Origin: JAGOJE01 sp964553715
Lineage (GTDB): Bacteria; Pseudomonadota; Alphaproteobacteria; Rickettsiales; Rickettsiaceae
Length of the DNA: 34,465 nt
Reading direction: 5' to 3'
Assembly: GCA_964553715.1 (NCBI GenBank)
Contig: CAZKKY010000012.1
Location: 1-34,465, forward strand
The notes beneath the pieces were generated by a model. It did not search any database. It was given only the letters and a program-made list of their open reading frames with translations, and was not told the origin of the DNA. Positions 16,374 through 24,101 of this stretch are shown here, piece after piece. The translations under genes were made by a program, and so were the position numbers. Numbering within the stretch: position 1 is the stretch's first letter; each line of letters begins with the position of its first letter.

Positions 16374-17774
16374 CTAACTAATAGAGTTTAAAGCGATCTT
16401 CCTTGCAATACCTATATCTTTAAGACGATTACACACACTGTCGAAAATAGGCTTCGGAAGAATTTCACTAGTAGTAATTTCTATATAGCGATCTCGTAAT
16501 TGCAGATTAAAAGACGGACATCTAAATGATGGGCCATCCACTTCTTTTGCTATCCTTAAGATATTTCCTATAATATGACTATTATTGTAATCTACGTCAG
16601 ATAATATTTTTGATGCTAATTTATTGATATATAGCTCTTTTTTAGAGCTAAAAGCATGAGAGGTAGCAAGACCAAGCATTAACCTTTGACGATGATTAAA
16701 TGGTATATCTGAAGATAAAATAAATTCTGCAGTAAAATGAGCTTTTAAAGTTCTATCTATATTTTTCCCAAAACTCGCTAAAATCACAGATAAATTTACT
16801 ATATCATCTGTAAGGGGATCTGGATTTATGAGCAAAGCAGAAATTAGTCTATTATATTTTGGAAGGTCACAAATATTCTGATTAAAAGAAGCAAGGCTTT
16901 TGCATCTTTCGAATATTATATCTTTACTCTGCTCTTCTTCTGAAAGACTATGAAACCTTACACCTTCCTTTAAGCCGTAATTAGATATGATAACTTTTTC
17001 TGGATTCAATACTTTTAGCAATGCCTTAGCTATTAAAATAGCATTGGTATCAATTTTATTAAATTGATATGTGGATCTAATCTGTGAGATGCTATGTATT
17101 TTTTCTAGATATACAAGAAAGTCTGATGCTGCTATTTCAAGATTATGCAAATTTCTGAGAGGATATCGTACAAAATCCATATAATAACGCCCTATAAATC
17201 TTAAACTCCCACCTATTAAATACAAATTAGGACAAGAAGGCTTATGAAGAAATTCGGAATCGATAATCTCTACTAAGCCTTCTAAAGTAGAGTCATCATT
17301 GATTTTTTGGGTCCCAAGAGCTAATGAACGCAGTTGCTCTATCTTTTTATTGTTAATTTCTACAATTTCTAGGCTTCCGCCACCTAAATCTACTGCTATT
17401 CCATTAGCGTTTCTAACACCCGAGATAAGGCCAAGAGCACTTAAATAGGCTTCTCTTTCTCCTGAAATAATATCTATATCTATGTTGTATTTATCTTTTA
17501 CCAATTTTGTAAATTCAAGAGCCTTAGGATGATCTCTAAGAACAGCCGTCGCTACGCAGTTAATATTTGTTACATCAAGATGCGTAAATATATTGCAAAA
17601 ATACTGCAATGTAAGATAAGTATGGTGCTTCACATTTAAATTGTCTAAAGTAAGAAGGCTAAGTAAATCACTTCTAAATTTATCATTATAAATTTCAGGA
17701 GCACCCAGAGACTTACTGTCGTACACTACAGCCCTTATAGCATTAGAGCCAATATCTATAATTGCTTGTCTCAT
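16374..17774 (-). CDS. ppx: Ppx/GppA family exopolyphosphatase
   Basis: ASKHA-fold phosphatase that hydrolyses polyphosphate and/or pppGpp. Phosphate-binding loop 1 is AIIDIGSNAIRAVVYD (3-18), with CVATAVLRDHP and ISGEREAYLSALG next, then loop 2 AVDLGGGSLEIVEI (about 121-134). The C-terminal all-helical part (about 290-466) with NHRQRLMLGLATSH resembles the HD-like domain of Ppx. The 466-residue length lies between GppA and long Ppx forms. No ribosome-binding site is obvious before the ATG. The gene is convergent with uppS. Substrate choice (polyP versus pppGpp) cannot be resolved. Confidence 0.9.
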   Translation of the reverse strand: MRQAIIDIGSNAIRAVVYDSKSLGAPEIYNDKFRSDLLSLLTLDNLNVKHHTYLTLQYFCNIFTHLDVTNINCVATAVLRDHPKALEFTKLVKDKYNIDIDIISGEREAYLSALGLISGVRNANGIAVDLGGGSLEIVEINNKKIEQLRSLALGTQKINDDSTLEGLVEIIDSEFLHKPSCPNLYLIGGSLRFIGRYYMDFVRYPLRNLHNLEIAASDFLVYLEKIHSISQIRSTYQFNKIDTNAILIAKALLKVLNPEKVIISNYGLKEGVRFHSLSEEEQSKDIIFERCKSLASFNQNICDLPKYNRLISALLINPDPLTDDIVNLSVILASFGKNIDRTLKAHFTAEFILSSDIPFNHRQRLMLGLATSHAFSSKKELYINKLASKILSDVDYNNSHIIGNILRIAKEVDGPSFRCPSFNLQLRDRYIEITTSEILPKPIFDSVCNRLKDIGIARKIALNSIS

Positions 17775-17953
17775 TTTTTATAATTTATTTATTACAGAAA
17801 ACATTATAGCAGCTTACTTGATTGCCGTCGAATTCTTTTATTCCAGTTATATAACATAAAAAATAAGAATAAAGCTATTAAGATAAACTTCCTGTAGTTT
17901 ATAAAATAATGATTAATCTATTACTATCATATTTTTAAAAAATCTCTATAAAC

Positions 17954-17982
17954 TTGACATTTGCTGTAAATAGCTTTATTTA
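17954..17982 (+). promoter_or_regulatory. Sigma70 promoter of tRNA-Arg
   Basis: A perfect TTGACA (17954-17959), a 17-nt spacer and TATTTA (17977-17982) place the start site about 14 nt before the mature tRNA 5' end at 18003. Confidence 0.7.
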
Positions 17983-18002
17983 TGTACCTCTGATTCTTCA
18001 TT

Positions 18003-18079
18003 GCACCCGTAGCTCAATTGGATAGAGTATATGACTACGGATCATAAGGTTAGGGGTTCGACTCCTCTCGGGTGCGCCA
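18003..18079 (+). tRNA. tRNA-Arg (anticodon ACG)
   Basis: A complete 77-nt cloverleaf. The acceptor stem pairs GCACCCG (18003-18009) with CGGGTGC (18069-18075), with discriminator G and encoded CCA at 18077-18079. The D arm is GCTC...GAGT. The anticodon stem TATGA/TCATA encloses loop CTACGGA, so the anticodon is ACG, read as ICG after A34 deamination. The T arm is AGGGG-TTCGACT-CCTCT. It is transcribed towards the GTA cluster. Confidence 0.96.
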
Positions 18080-18286
18080 TTTTCTTAGATAGTACAAGTA
18101 ATCTTTTATTTAATCTCATAAGTATATAATAATTCCCATCAAAAAATAGCCACAAAAACTTCAATTCAATATCATGATTATTATAAAATAAAAAATCTTG
18201 ATTTAGGGGATTAGTGAAAGGCAGTTTCTAATATATACATTATTAGTACCAAATCTGGTATTCATAAATTTCAAGAGACTAATTTA
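18080..18286. other. Intergenic leader between tRNA-Arg and the GTA cluster (207 bp)
   Basis: AT-rich, with no gene seen. The GTA promoter may lie here, but I found no convincing pair of promoter elements; a TATATA stands at 18232-18237 without a well-spaced -35. No copy of the tRNA 3' end was seen downstream, so there is no evidence for an attachment site. Confidence 0.4.
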
Positions 18287-18814
18287 ATGAACAAATCAAA
18301 TAATTTAGATCTTACCGTGAAAGAATCAAATCAAAATTATGTCACGATAGGAGGCTATGCTAGTGTCTTTGGCCTAGTAGATAGTCATAATGATATTATG
18401 GCTAAAGGAGCATTTTCTAGAATAAAACCATTAGAAGAAATCAAATTTCTTTGGCAACATGATGTAACAAAACCTATAGGAGTAGTAACATCGGTGATAG
18501 AAGATAATTATGGATTATATATAGAAGCTAATGTCAACAATTTAATCAGACAGGGCGTAGAAGCGATAGAGCTTATCAAACAAGGTGCTATAAGCTCTTT
18601 CAGTGTAGGCTTTACAGTCCAAAAAGCATATAATAACTCTGAAGGACAAAGAGAAATAATATCCGCTGACTTATGGGAAATAAGCCTTGTAACATTCCCT
18701 GCTAACAATAAGGCACAAATCAATAGTATCAAAAAATCTCTAAACGATAATTTTACCAAAACAAATTATTTGCTTGATAAAGCTATTTGCATATTAGCAA
18801 AAATCAACAGCTGA
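18287..18814 (+). CDS. HK97-family prohead protease (GTA g4-like)
   Basis: Serine protease that matures the capsid in HK97-type heads. The 175-residue product has GYASVFGLVDSHNDIMAKGAF (from 23), the catalytic-histidine region KFLWQHDVTKPIG (53-65) and the serine-containing segment KQGAISSFSVGFT (98-110), followed by DLWEISLVTFPANNKA, all standard for the family. The start ATG has AAGAG upstream. It is the first gene of the cluster; portal and terminase, which usually precede it, are not in the window. The capsid gene follows after 48 bp. Confidence 0.93.
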   Translation: MNKSNNLDLTVKESNQNYVTIGGYASVFGLVDSHNDIMAKGAFSRIKPLEEIKFLWQHDVTKPIGVVTSVIEDNYGLYIEANVNNLIRQGVEAIELIKQGAISSFSVGFTVQKAYNNSEGQREIISADLWEISLVTFPANNKAQINSIKKSLNDNFTKTNYLLDKAICILAKINS

Positions 18815-18862
18815 GTATAAGTAATATCTACAATTCATTACAATAACATAAGGAGAATAATT

Positions 18863-19954
18863 ATGACAATTTCTGAAATGAATAAAAAAATTGACCATAT
18901 AACAAATGAATGGAACAAATTTTATAATGAAAATAAACATAATAACAAAATGAAAGAGCTAGAAACAAAAATGTCGAATATACAAAATTTTATAGAAAAA
19001 TCAGAAGTTCCAATCTTTAATTCAGATACCCGAAGCGATTTTTCAAACTATATAAGAAAAGGTGAAATAGAAGATTTGGAAGTAAAGTCTTTATCTAGTA
19101 GCAATGAAGAGGGTGGATATTTATTAACACCATCCCTTTATAATAAAATAGTTTCAGGCATGATAGCAAAATCACCAATGCGTAGGCTTGCATCAGTTGA
19201 GACAATATCTACTAATGCTCTAGATGTTGTTATAGAAAATGGAGAATTCAGCTGTGGATGGACTTTAGATTCTGAAGAAAGAGTAGATACTGATACGCCT
19301 AAATTACAACAAAAGAAAATTCTAGTACATGAATTATATGCTCAGCCCAAAGCTACTCAGAGACTGCTTGACGATTCTGCAATCAACGTAGAGCAATGGA
19401 TTAGCGAAAAATTACAAGATAGCTTTGTAAGAGCTGAGAATAAAAGCTTTATAAATGGTGATGGAGTAAAGCAGCCCTTTGGTATTTTGTCTAACAAAGA
19501 TATAAAATTTATAGAAAGCGAGGATCACGAAACAATATCCATAGAAGACATATTAAACCTTATAAATTCATTAGATGAGAATTACTTACCCGGAGCAACT
19601 TTCCTAATGAATAGGTCTACTTTATCAGAAATACAAAAATTACAAGATTCTAATGGAAGATTTATATGGCAACCTGCTATCTCAGACTCTATCCCTGAAA
19701 CACTATTTGGTATTCCTGTAGTATGCTCTTCTGAAATGCCTACAATAACCGAAGATGCTTTTGCAATAGCCCTAGCTGATTTCAAGCTAGCATATAAAAT
19801 TGTAGATCGTAGTAACATTAGCATAATGAGAGATCCCTATACTTCAAAACCTTTCGTCAAATTCTATTCTGTAAAACGAGTAGGTGGTGATTTAATAGAT
19901 ACCAATGCAATCAAATTACTTAAAATCTCTAAAGAACTAGAAGAAACAGTATAA
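18863..19954 (+). CDS. HK97-fold major capsid protein (GTA g5-like)
   Basis: Major head protein. Residues about 1-50 form a charged coiled coil (the delta/scaffolding region normally removed by the prohead protease). The HK97 fold follows with EEGGYLLTPSLYNKIV, SPMRRLASVETIST, ELYAQPKATQRLLDDSAINV, SFVRAENKSFINGDG-QPFGIL, then PGATFLMNRSTLSEIQKL, IPETLFGIPVVCSSEMP and the last domain with DFKLAYKIVDRS and VGGDLIDTNAIKLLK. Length 363. A strong AGGAG precedes the ATG, the best ribosome-binding site of the cluster, fitting high copy number. Two hairpins follow (19968-20044). Confidence 0.94.
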   Translation: MTISEMNKKIDHITNEWNKFYNENKHNNKMKELETKMSNIQNFIEKSEVPIFNSDTRSDFSNYIRKGEIEDLEVKSLSSSNEEGGYLLTPSLYNKIVSGMIAKSPMRRLASVETISTNALDVVIENGEFSCGWTLDSEERVDTDTPKLQQKKILVHELYAQPKATQRLLDDSAINVEQWISEKLQDSFVRAENKSFINGDGVKQPFGILSNKDIKFIESEDHETISIEDILNLINSLDENYLPGATFLMNRSTLSEIQKLQDSNGRFIWQPAISDSIPETLFGIPVVCSSEMPTITEDAFAIALADFKLAYKIVDRSNISIMRDPYTSKPFVKFYSVKRVGGDLIDTNAIKLLKISKELEETV

Positions 19955-19967
19955 CTAAATACTAACA

Positions 19968-20044
19968 TATAGGGAGATAAAACACTTTTACTTCCCTATA
20001 ATACAGGGGCATCATCCTTGAATTAACACCTAGAATGATGCCCT
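19968..20044 (+). terminator. Tandem hairpins after the capsid gene (putative attenuator/terminator)
   Basis: Hairpin 1: TATAGGGA (19968-19975) pairs with TCCCTATA (19993-20000). Hairpin 2: GGGCATCAT (20007-20015) pairs with ATGATGCCC (20035-20043), extendable by a G-T pair. A weak T-rich tract (TAATTATTATTTC) follows at about 20050. Placement between capsid and adaptor suggests partial termination or 3'-end protection that raises capsid over downstream products. Confidence 0.55.
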
Positions 20045-20078
20045 ACTCCTAATTATTATTTCAAAATTAGATAAATCA

Positions 20079-20594
20079 ATGGAATATCAAATATTATCTG
20101 TAAATACACAAGAAATTTTTGAACTCTCTGCTATAAAAAACTATTTAAGAATATCTCATGACTACGACGACACATGGCTTCTTGAACTTGTAGAATGCGC
20201 TATATGCTCTGCTGAACAATTCTTACGAATTAGCATTATAGCACGAAAAATCAAAATGAGATTTGATAGAATATATAATTCTCGTATTATATTACACTCT
20301 TCTCCTATATCACTAATTAACGAGATTATGTTACATGGTGATACTAATATAATTTGCTCCCCAGAAAACTACAGCATTAAAGATCAAACTATTATCTTTA
20401 AAAAATTATCCAGATTTGATTACTTAACAATAGAATATATAGCTGGCTATATTAACCCATCTTGTATACCTCAAGCTATAAAGCAGGGAATGATGCTGCA
20501 TATTGCAGAGATGTACGATAGTCATGGAATTTCTGGCAGTATTTCTCTTGAAGTACAAAAACTATATCAACCCTACAAAAGAATGTTAATATAA
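20079..20594 (+). CDS. Head-tail connector protein (GTA g6-like, phiE125 gp8/HK97 gp6 type)
   Basis: Connector protein of the head-tail junction. The opening EIFELSAIKNYLRISHDYDDTWLLELVECAICSAEQFL matches the family pattern L-x-vK-x-hLRId-x-DD-x-lL-x-lI-x-aAe. The remainder is beta-rich (RIILHSSPISLINEIML, YLTIEYIAGYINPSCIP) with QAIKQGMMLHIAEMYDS near the end, again typical. Length 171. Its TAA stop shares one base with the next ATG (TAATG), indicating coupling. Confidence 0.82.
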   Translation: MEYQILSVNTQEIFELSAIKNYLRISHDYDDTWLLELVECAICSAEQFLRISIIARKIKMRFDRIYNSRIILHSSPISLINEIMLHGDTNIICSPENYSIKDQTIIFKKLSRFDYLTIEYIAGYINPSCIPQAIKQGMMLHIAEMYDSHGISGSISLEVQKLYQPYKRMLI

Positions 20595-20935
20595 TGTCTA
20601 AATTACCCCTATTTGGGATCTTAAAACACAAAATATCAATTTGGGCTAATGTAAGCAATAACGATATGGAACAAGATGATTGGCAGCGGCAATACACTAC
20701 ATTTGCAGCAATACTGCCTCTCTTTGATAATAAAATAGGAATGATAGAAAATTTTAGTTTCGGTAATATAGTAACCGAAGGCTACTTCTTATTCAAAGTG
20801 CGATGCTGTTACAATATCACGAATAAGATGCGTATAAAATTTAAAGATCGAATTTTTCAAATCAAAAGAATTATAGATGTAACAGAATCTGGTAAATGGC
20901 TAAAAATCATTGCTCTTGAAATTGATAACAATTAA
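20594..20935 (+). CDS. Head-tail adaptor / head closure protein (GTA g7-like)
   Basis: Small beta-barrel head-completion protein (phage_H_T_join, SPP1 gp16-like). The 113-residue product has KHKISIWANVSNNDMEQDDW near the start, where relatives have their R-h-x-l-q---D..G...-.W element, and FKDRIFQIKRIIDVTESGKWLKIIALEI at the end, matching the family's f-r-y-i..v-...g.wl.l.a.e. ending. It overlaps the connector gene by one base and lies 8 bp before the DUF3168 gene. Confidence 0.78.
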   Translation: MSKLPLFGILKHKISIWANVSNNDMEQDDWQRQYTTFAAILPLFDNKIGMIENFSFGNIVTEGYFLFKVRCCYNITNKMRIKFKDRIFQIKRIIDVTESGKWLKIIALEIDNN

Positions 20936-20943
20936 AAAACTTT

Positions 20944-21354
20944 ATGTCTTTATCATTAATACATTCATTTGAATATACATTATACGAAACTCTAAAAAAC
21001 AAAGAAATAGTTAGTAGTTTAACTCCTTCGATTTATTTATCCATACAACAAAATGCAAAACAGCCATTCATTCTAGTTAATATAGAAAAAATAACAAATG
21101 TAATGAACATATGTTCAAAATATTATGAAATAGATTTTCAAATATGTATTTTTGATAATCAAAAAACTAAATCTTCTTTACTAAAAATGGCAGGTGCAGT
21201 CTCTGAGGTAGTAATACCAGAAAATCTACAAAGTAATATTTTCTTTGTAATAAGTACAAATTTTATAACATCTGAATTTATCAAAGGACAAGATCTTTTA
21301 ACAACAAAACTTGTGCTTAATTATAAAGCTCTACTAATGCCAATAAAAGGTTAA
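20944..21354 (+). CDS. DUF3168 tail completion protein (GTA g8-like)
   Basis: Tail-terminator type protein (DUF3168; gp17-like). The N-terminal helix SFEYTLYETLKNKEIVSSLTPSIY is the family opening; QQNAKQPFILVNIEKITN and the following strand with EIDFQICIFDNQK match the core, where relatives have P-yv-iG...-d. The GTA family members have the same size (136 residues) and position. Next to it the GTA order should continue with the major tail protein, but the baseplate gene begins 2 bp later instead. Confidence 0.75.
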   Translation: MSLSLIHSFEYTLYETLKNKEIVSSLTPSIYLSIQQNAKQPFILVNIEKITNVMNICSKYYEIDFQICIFDNQKTKSSLLKMAGAVSEVVIPENLQSNIFFVISTNFITSEFIKGQDLLTTKLVLNYKALLMPIKG

Positions 21355-21356
21355 GA

Positions 21357-21935
21357 ATGCAAAATTTTCATAGCGTTACATTACCAAATTTTATCTCTAT
21401 ATGGGCGAAAGGAGGCCCATCTTTTTCTACATCTTGTGCTTTTACAGCTTCTGGCAGAGAAAGAAGAAAATCTGAAAGATCAGATTCACTTCAGCATTAT
21501 ATAGTTTCTGATTGTAGACTTAGTATGGATCAGTTTAATGTGTTTAATAGTTTTTTCAGAGCTCGTCATGGACAGCAATATAGCTTTAAAATGAGGGATC
21601 ATCTAGATTGCGTAATAGAAAATCAAATTATAGAAAAAGAAAAAACAGATCAACTTTATTTTGAAATATATAAATTATATAAAGATGACTTAATGCCATA
21701 CAAAAGACGAATAACAAAATTATGTAAGGAATCGTCTTTCATTAATCTAAATGGCGATATAGATTGCGATAACGGAATTATAACATTAGAAAAACCTCTT
21801 TTAGAAGGTGAACAAATTATATTAAATGCCTTATTTGATGTCACTGTTAGATTTATGAGTGATAGCTTGAAATATCATCTTAATATTGATGGTAGCATTG
21901 TAATAGATAATCTTGAAATGATAGAAGTGGTATGA
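21357..21935 (+). CDS. DUF2460/TIGR02217 tail baseplate protein (GTA g12-like)
   Basis: Distal-tail/baseplate protein. Diagnostic stretches: ISIWAKGGPSFSTSCAFTAS (13-32), SGRERRKSERSDS and the FFRARHGQQYSFKMRD block (66-81), which corresponds to the family's FFRAR-G-h-GFr-kD. The C-terminal region VTVRFMSDSLKY corresponds to FDVPVRFDTD-L. Length 192, slightly below the usual 200-215. It ends in an ATGA overlap with the DUF2163 gene. Tail tube and tape-measure genes, normally between g8 and g12, are missing. Confidence 0.86.
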   Translation: MQNFHSVTLPNFISIWAKGGPSFSTSCAFTASGRERRKSERSDSLQHYIVSDCRLSMDQFNVFNSFFRARHGQQYSFKMRDHLDCVIENQIIEKEKTDQLYFEIYKLYKDDLMPYKRRITKLCKESSFINLNGDIDCDNGIITLEKPLLEGEQIILNALFDVTVRFMSDSLKYHLNIDGSIVIDNLEMIEVV

Positions 21936-22510
21936 AAGAAATAGACCCTAATATATTAAATGCTCTATCAAATGGCGAGAAATTTGTTTATTGTTTTGAA
22001 ATAATAAAAAATAATAAACGGTTATTTTTTACATCAAATAGTAAGCAACTTATTTTATCAAATAATATTTATTTACATTATTCAGGCCTTACAATAGAGA
22101 ATCTAGCATTCAACGATTCTGGAAAGGATAATATAGAGCTTATAGGTATTTTTGAACCAAATGGAATAACTGAAGGAGAAGACCTTACAGGCTCTACTGT
22201 AAAGATAGATATATTGTTCTTAAGATTGAATGAAAAGTATCATTTTGCTGAATGCTTTTGCTCTCACATGATAAAAGATAGCCTCTATTTCAAAATGATT
22301 TTAGAACCGATTAGTTACAAGTTACAAAAAACTATCATAGAAAGTTATGGAATATATTGCAGAGCAAATCTAGGTGATGATAGATGTTTAGTAGATAAAA
22401 ATCTATATGAACAAAATACCTCATGTGATAAAAAATTTATAACTTGTTGCAATAAATTCAATAATGCAGTAAATTTTCGTGGTGAACCATTTATTCCTGA
22501 AATAACTTAG
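21932..22510 (+). CDS. DUF2163/BR0599 baseplate protein, internally shortened (GTA g13-like)
   Basis: Baseplate protein next to g12. The N-terminal DUF2163 domain is present (CFEIIKNNKRLFFTSNSKQL near the start) and ends with YCRANLGDDRCLVD (142-155). The C-terminal BR0599 signature CDKKFITCCNKFNNAVNFRG (165-184) follows after only nine residues. In usual members of 280-300 residues these two signatures are separated by a beta-rich segment of roughly 80-100 residues, so this 192-residue form looks like an in-frame internal deletion with both ends kept. No NlpC/P60 peptidase gene (g14) follows. Confidence 0.85.
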   Translation: MKEIDPNILNALSNGEKFVYCFEIIKNNKRLFFTSNSKQLILSNNIYLHYSGLTIENLAFNDSGKDNIELIGIFEPNGITEGEDLTGSTVKIDILFLRLNEKYHFAECFCSHMIKDSLYFKMILEPISYKLQKTIIESYGIYCRANLGDDRCLVDKNLYEQNTSCDKKFITCCNKFNNAVNFRGEPFIPEIT

Positions 22511-22513
22511 AAG

Positions 22514-22678
22514 ATGAAAAATACATACCGATTTTGGAAGAATTTTATTGAAGGATTTGTTAGTTGTTACAATGTAATACAATTTACAAATCAAAGATCT
22601 AATTTACAAAATATCAGAGATTTTTGGCTTAGAGTAAGTGGTTATTTAAATACGGCATATAAGGATAAAACAAAATAG
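22514..22678 (+). CDS. Small ORF of unknown function (54 residues)
   Basis: ATG at 22514, TAG at 22676-22678. The product has two short aromatic amphipathic segments (RFWKNFIEGFVSCYNVIQF and RDFWLRVSGYLNTAYKDKTK). An AGAAG element precedes the start. It sits 3 bp after the DUF2163 stop and 2 bp before the DUF2335 start, so it fits the operon rhythm well and is probably real. It lies where the NlpC/P60 peptidase gene (g14) stands in complete GTAs, but I see no similarity to that peptidase. Confidence 0.55.
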   Translation: MKNTYRFWKNFIEGFVSCYNVIQFTNQRSNLQNIRDFWLRVSGYLNTAYKDKTK

Positions 22679-22680
22679 TC

Positions 22681-23223
22681 ATGAGAGAAGTAAAATCGTT
22701 TTTTAACAAAGATAATAACCTAAACAAGGGATATTTAAACAATTCAGCTATTAAATCTGATGAATCAGATGATAAAAATTATTACAAAAAATTATTACAA
22801 AATATGCCACCCATAGATGTTATGGCTGCTTATGAAGAATTAAATCCAGGCACTATTTCAAAATTATTAGATGCTATGGGAAAAGAACAAAGTCATTCTC
22901 ATGCTTTAGACAATGCATATAACAAAATGAATATCAAAGCACAGTTTTTGGGTAGAATATGCGGAATATTTTCTATAATAATAATTGCATATGTTGTTTT
23001 ATCATTATCTAGAGAAGGAATGATGTTAGGAGGTTTAATCTTTGCACTAATATCGTTTACTGGAATATTTGGTATATCTTATATGAGTTTTCAGAACAGT
23101 AACTCACACTTATCTAAAGAGCTATTAGCAAAAAAAGATGATAAACTAGAAACTGCAAACAAAAATCATAAAAAAATATTCAAGCCTTATAAAAATAGAC
23201 AGAGAAGAAGCAATAAACCATAA
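22681..23223 (+). CDS. DUF2335-family membrane protein
   Basis: Predicted small membrane protein of the phage-associated DUF2335 family. The signature is PIDVMAAYEELNPGTISKLL followed by DAMGKEQSHSHALDNA (about 44-79), the family's yE-i-PGa-dril-mae-eq-HR pattern. Two transmembrane helices follow (about 92-110 and 114-136), then a basic tail (KPYKNRQRRSNKP). Members often sit in prophages and have been considered holin-like, but function is unknown. The start is 2 bp after the 54-residue ORF. A separate 3TM holin exists downstream, so two membrane proteins accompany this cluster. Confidence 0.75.
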   Translation: MREVKSFFNKDNNLNKGYLNNSAIKSDESDDKNYYKKLLQNMPPIDVMAAYEELNPGTISKLLDAMGKEQSHSHALDNAYNKMNIKAQFLGRICGIFSIIIIAYVVLSLSREGMMLGGLIFALISFTGIFGISYMSFQNSNSHLSKELLAKKDDKLETANKNHKKIFKPYKNRQRRSNKP

Positions 23224-23255
23224 CAAGATTTTTATTTTCTATAAGAACGTGTTTT

Positions 23256-23966
23256 TTACAGAGAGTTCTTATTCTCTGTAATCCATTGTTCTACATCTGC
23301 ACTTAATGCTCTAGAATCTTGGCCTTGCTTTGCAATCATAGCTTTACCTATTCTAACTGTTATCGTACCAGGTTTAATCCAAAATCCTTTAGGCCAAAGA
23401 GTACCTGCATTATGAGCAACTGGAATGATAGGAACACCATTTTGATAAGCTAAAGTTGCGCATCCTGCTTTAAATGGCACATTTTGTCCAGGATTAAGCC
23501 TTGTAGACTCAGGAAATATTACTACAGAAATTCCATCTTGAATTTTTTTCGCACCAACTTGTAACATCTTTTTTACAGACATAGCGTTAGTTCTATCTAA
23601 TGCTATTGGATCCATAAGCCCAAGACCTAAGCCGAAAATTGGTATGTCAAGCAATTGCTTTTTAATAACCCAAGTCTGCATAGGAAAAAGTACTGGCATA
23701 ATAACATTATCCCAAAAAGATTGGTGGTTTGATAAAATAACTACTGGGCCTTTGCTTGGAATATTTTCTGCACCTTCAACCTTGTAATTCACACCGCATA
23801 TAATTTTTACGAGATAGACGAAGCTGTAGTTATAAGTAATCGCTAATATATATTTAGTACGATAACTTACCTTAAGCAAGCACATAATTGCTAAAGGAGG
23901 TATATGCAGAACTGTTAACAAGCATGCAATAAGATAAAAAAGTAAAACTCTAATACGCCAAATCAT
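23256..23966 (-). CDS. plsC: 1-acyl-sn-glycerol-3-phosphate acyltransferase
   Basis: Inner-membrane acyltransferase converting lysophosphatidic acid to phosphatidic acid. The HX4D catalytic motif is His81/Asp86 in NHQSFWD. The substrate-binding block is VVIFPESTRLNPGQNVPFKAG (about 148-168), the FPEGTRS motif with S for G, and PIIPVAHNAGTLWPKGF is motif IV. Two hydrophobic segments lie near the N-terminus (about 6-31). It is inverted relative to the flanking GTA genes and so divides the cluster into two transcription units. It is a cellular gene unrelated to GTA assembly by family. Confidence 0.93.
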   Translation of the reverse strand: MIWRIRVLLFYLIACLLTVLHIPPLAIMCLLKVSYRTKYILAITYNYSFVYLVKIICGVNYKVEGAENIPSKGPVVILSNHQSFWDNVIMPVLFPMQTWVIKKQLLDIPIFGLGLGLMDPIALDRTNAMSVKKMLQVGAKKIQDGISVVIFPESTRLNPGQNVPFKAGCATLAYQNGVPIIPVAHNAGTLWPKGFWIKPGTITVRIGKAMIAKQGQDSRALSADVEQWITENKNSL

Positions 23967-24009
23967 TATATTCGTTTTTTGAAAAAATCATGGGAAACTA
24001 TGTAATAAA

Positions 24010-24039
24010 TTGACTAAAAAATCAAGACAATTTTATGAT
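24010..24039 (+). promoter_or_regulatory. Candidate sigma70 promoter of the second GTA segment
   Basis: TTGACT (24010-24015), an 18-nt spacer and TATGAT (24034-24039) lie 62 nt before the hub gene ATG at 24102. This would give the hub-holin-endolysin unit its own promoter, needed since plsC is inverted upstream. Confidence 0.5.
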
Positions 24040-24101
24040 TTTTAGAAAACAGAATTTACCAACCAAGATTAGAATATACTAAATATTAGGAGTATAAAGC
24101 T

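Noticed and set aside
18003..18079. tRNA-Arg as integration site for the GTA cluster
   Set aside because: No repeat of the tRNA 3' end was seen further along the cluster, no integrase is present, and GTA genes in this order are usually vertically inherited.
23241..23280. Hairpins at the end of plsC (TACAGAGA/TCTCTGTA and ATAAGAAC/GTTCTTAT) as a terminator
   Set aside because: The T-run lies before the stem on the plus strand and becomes an A-run on the minus strand, the wrong side for either gene, and the two stems exclude each other.
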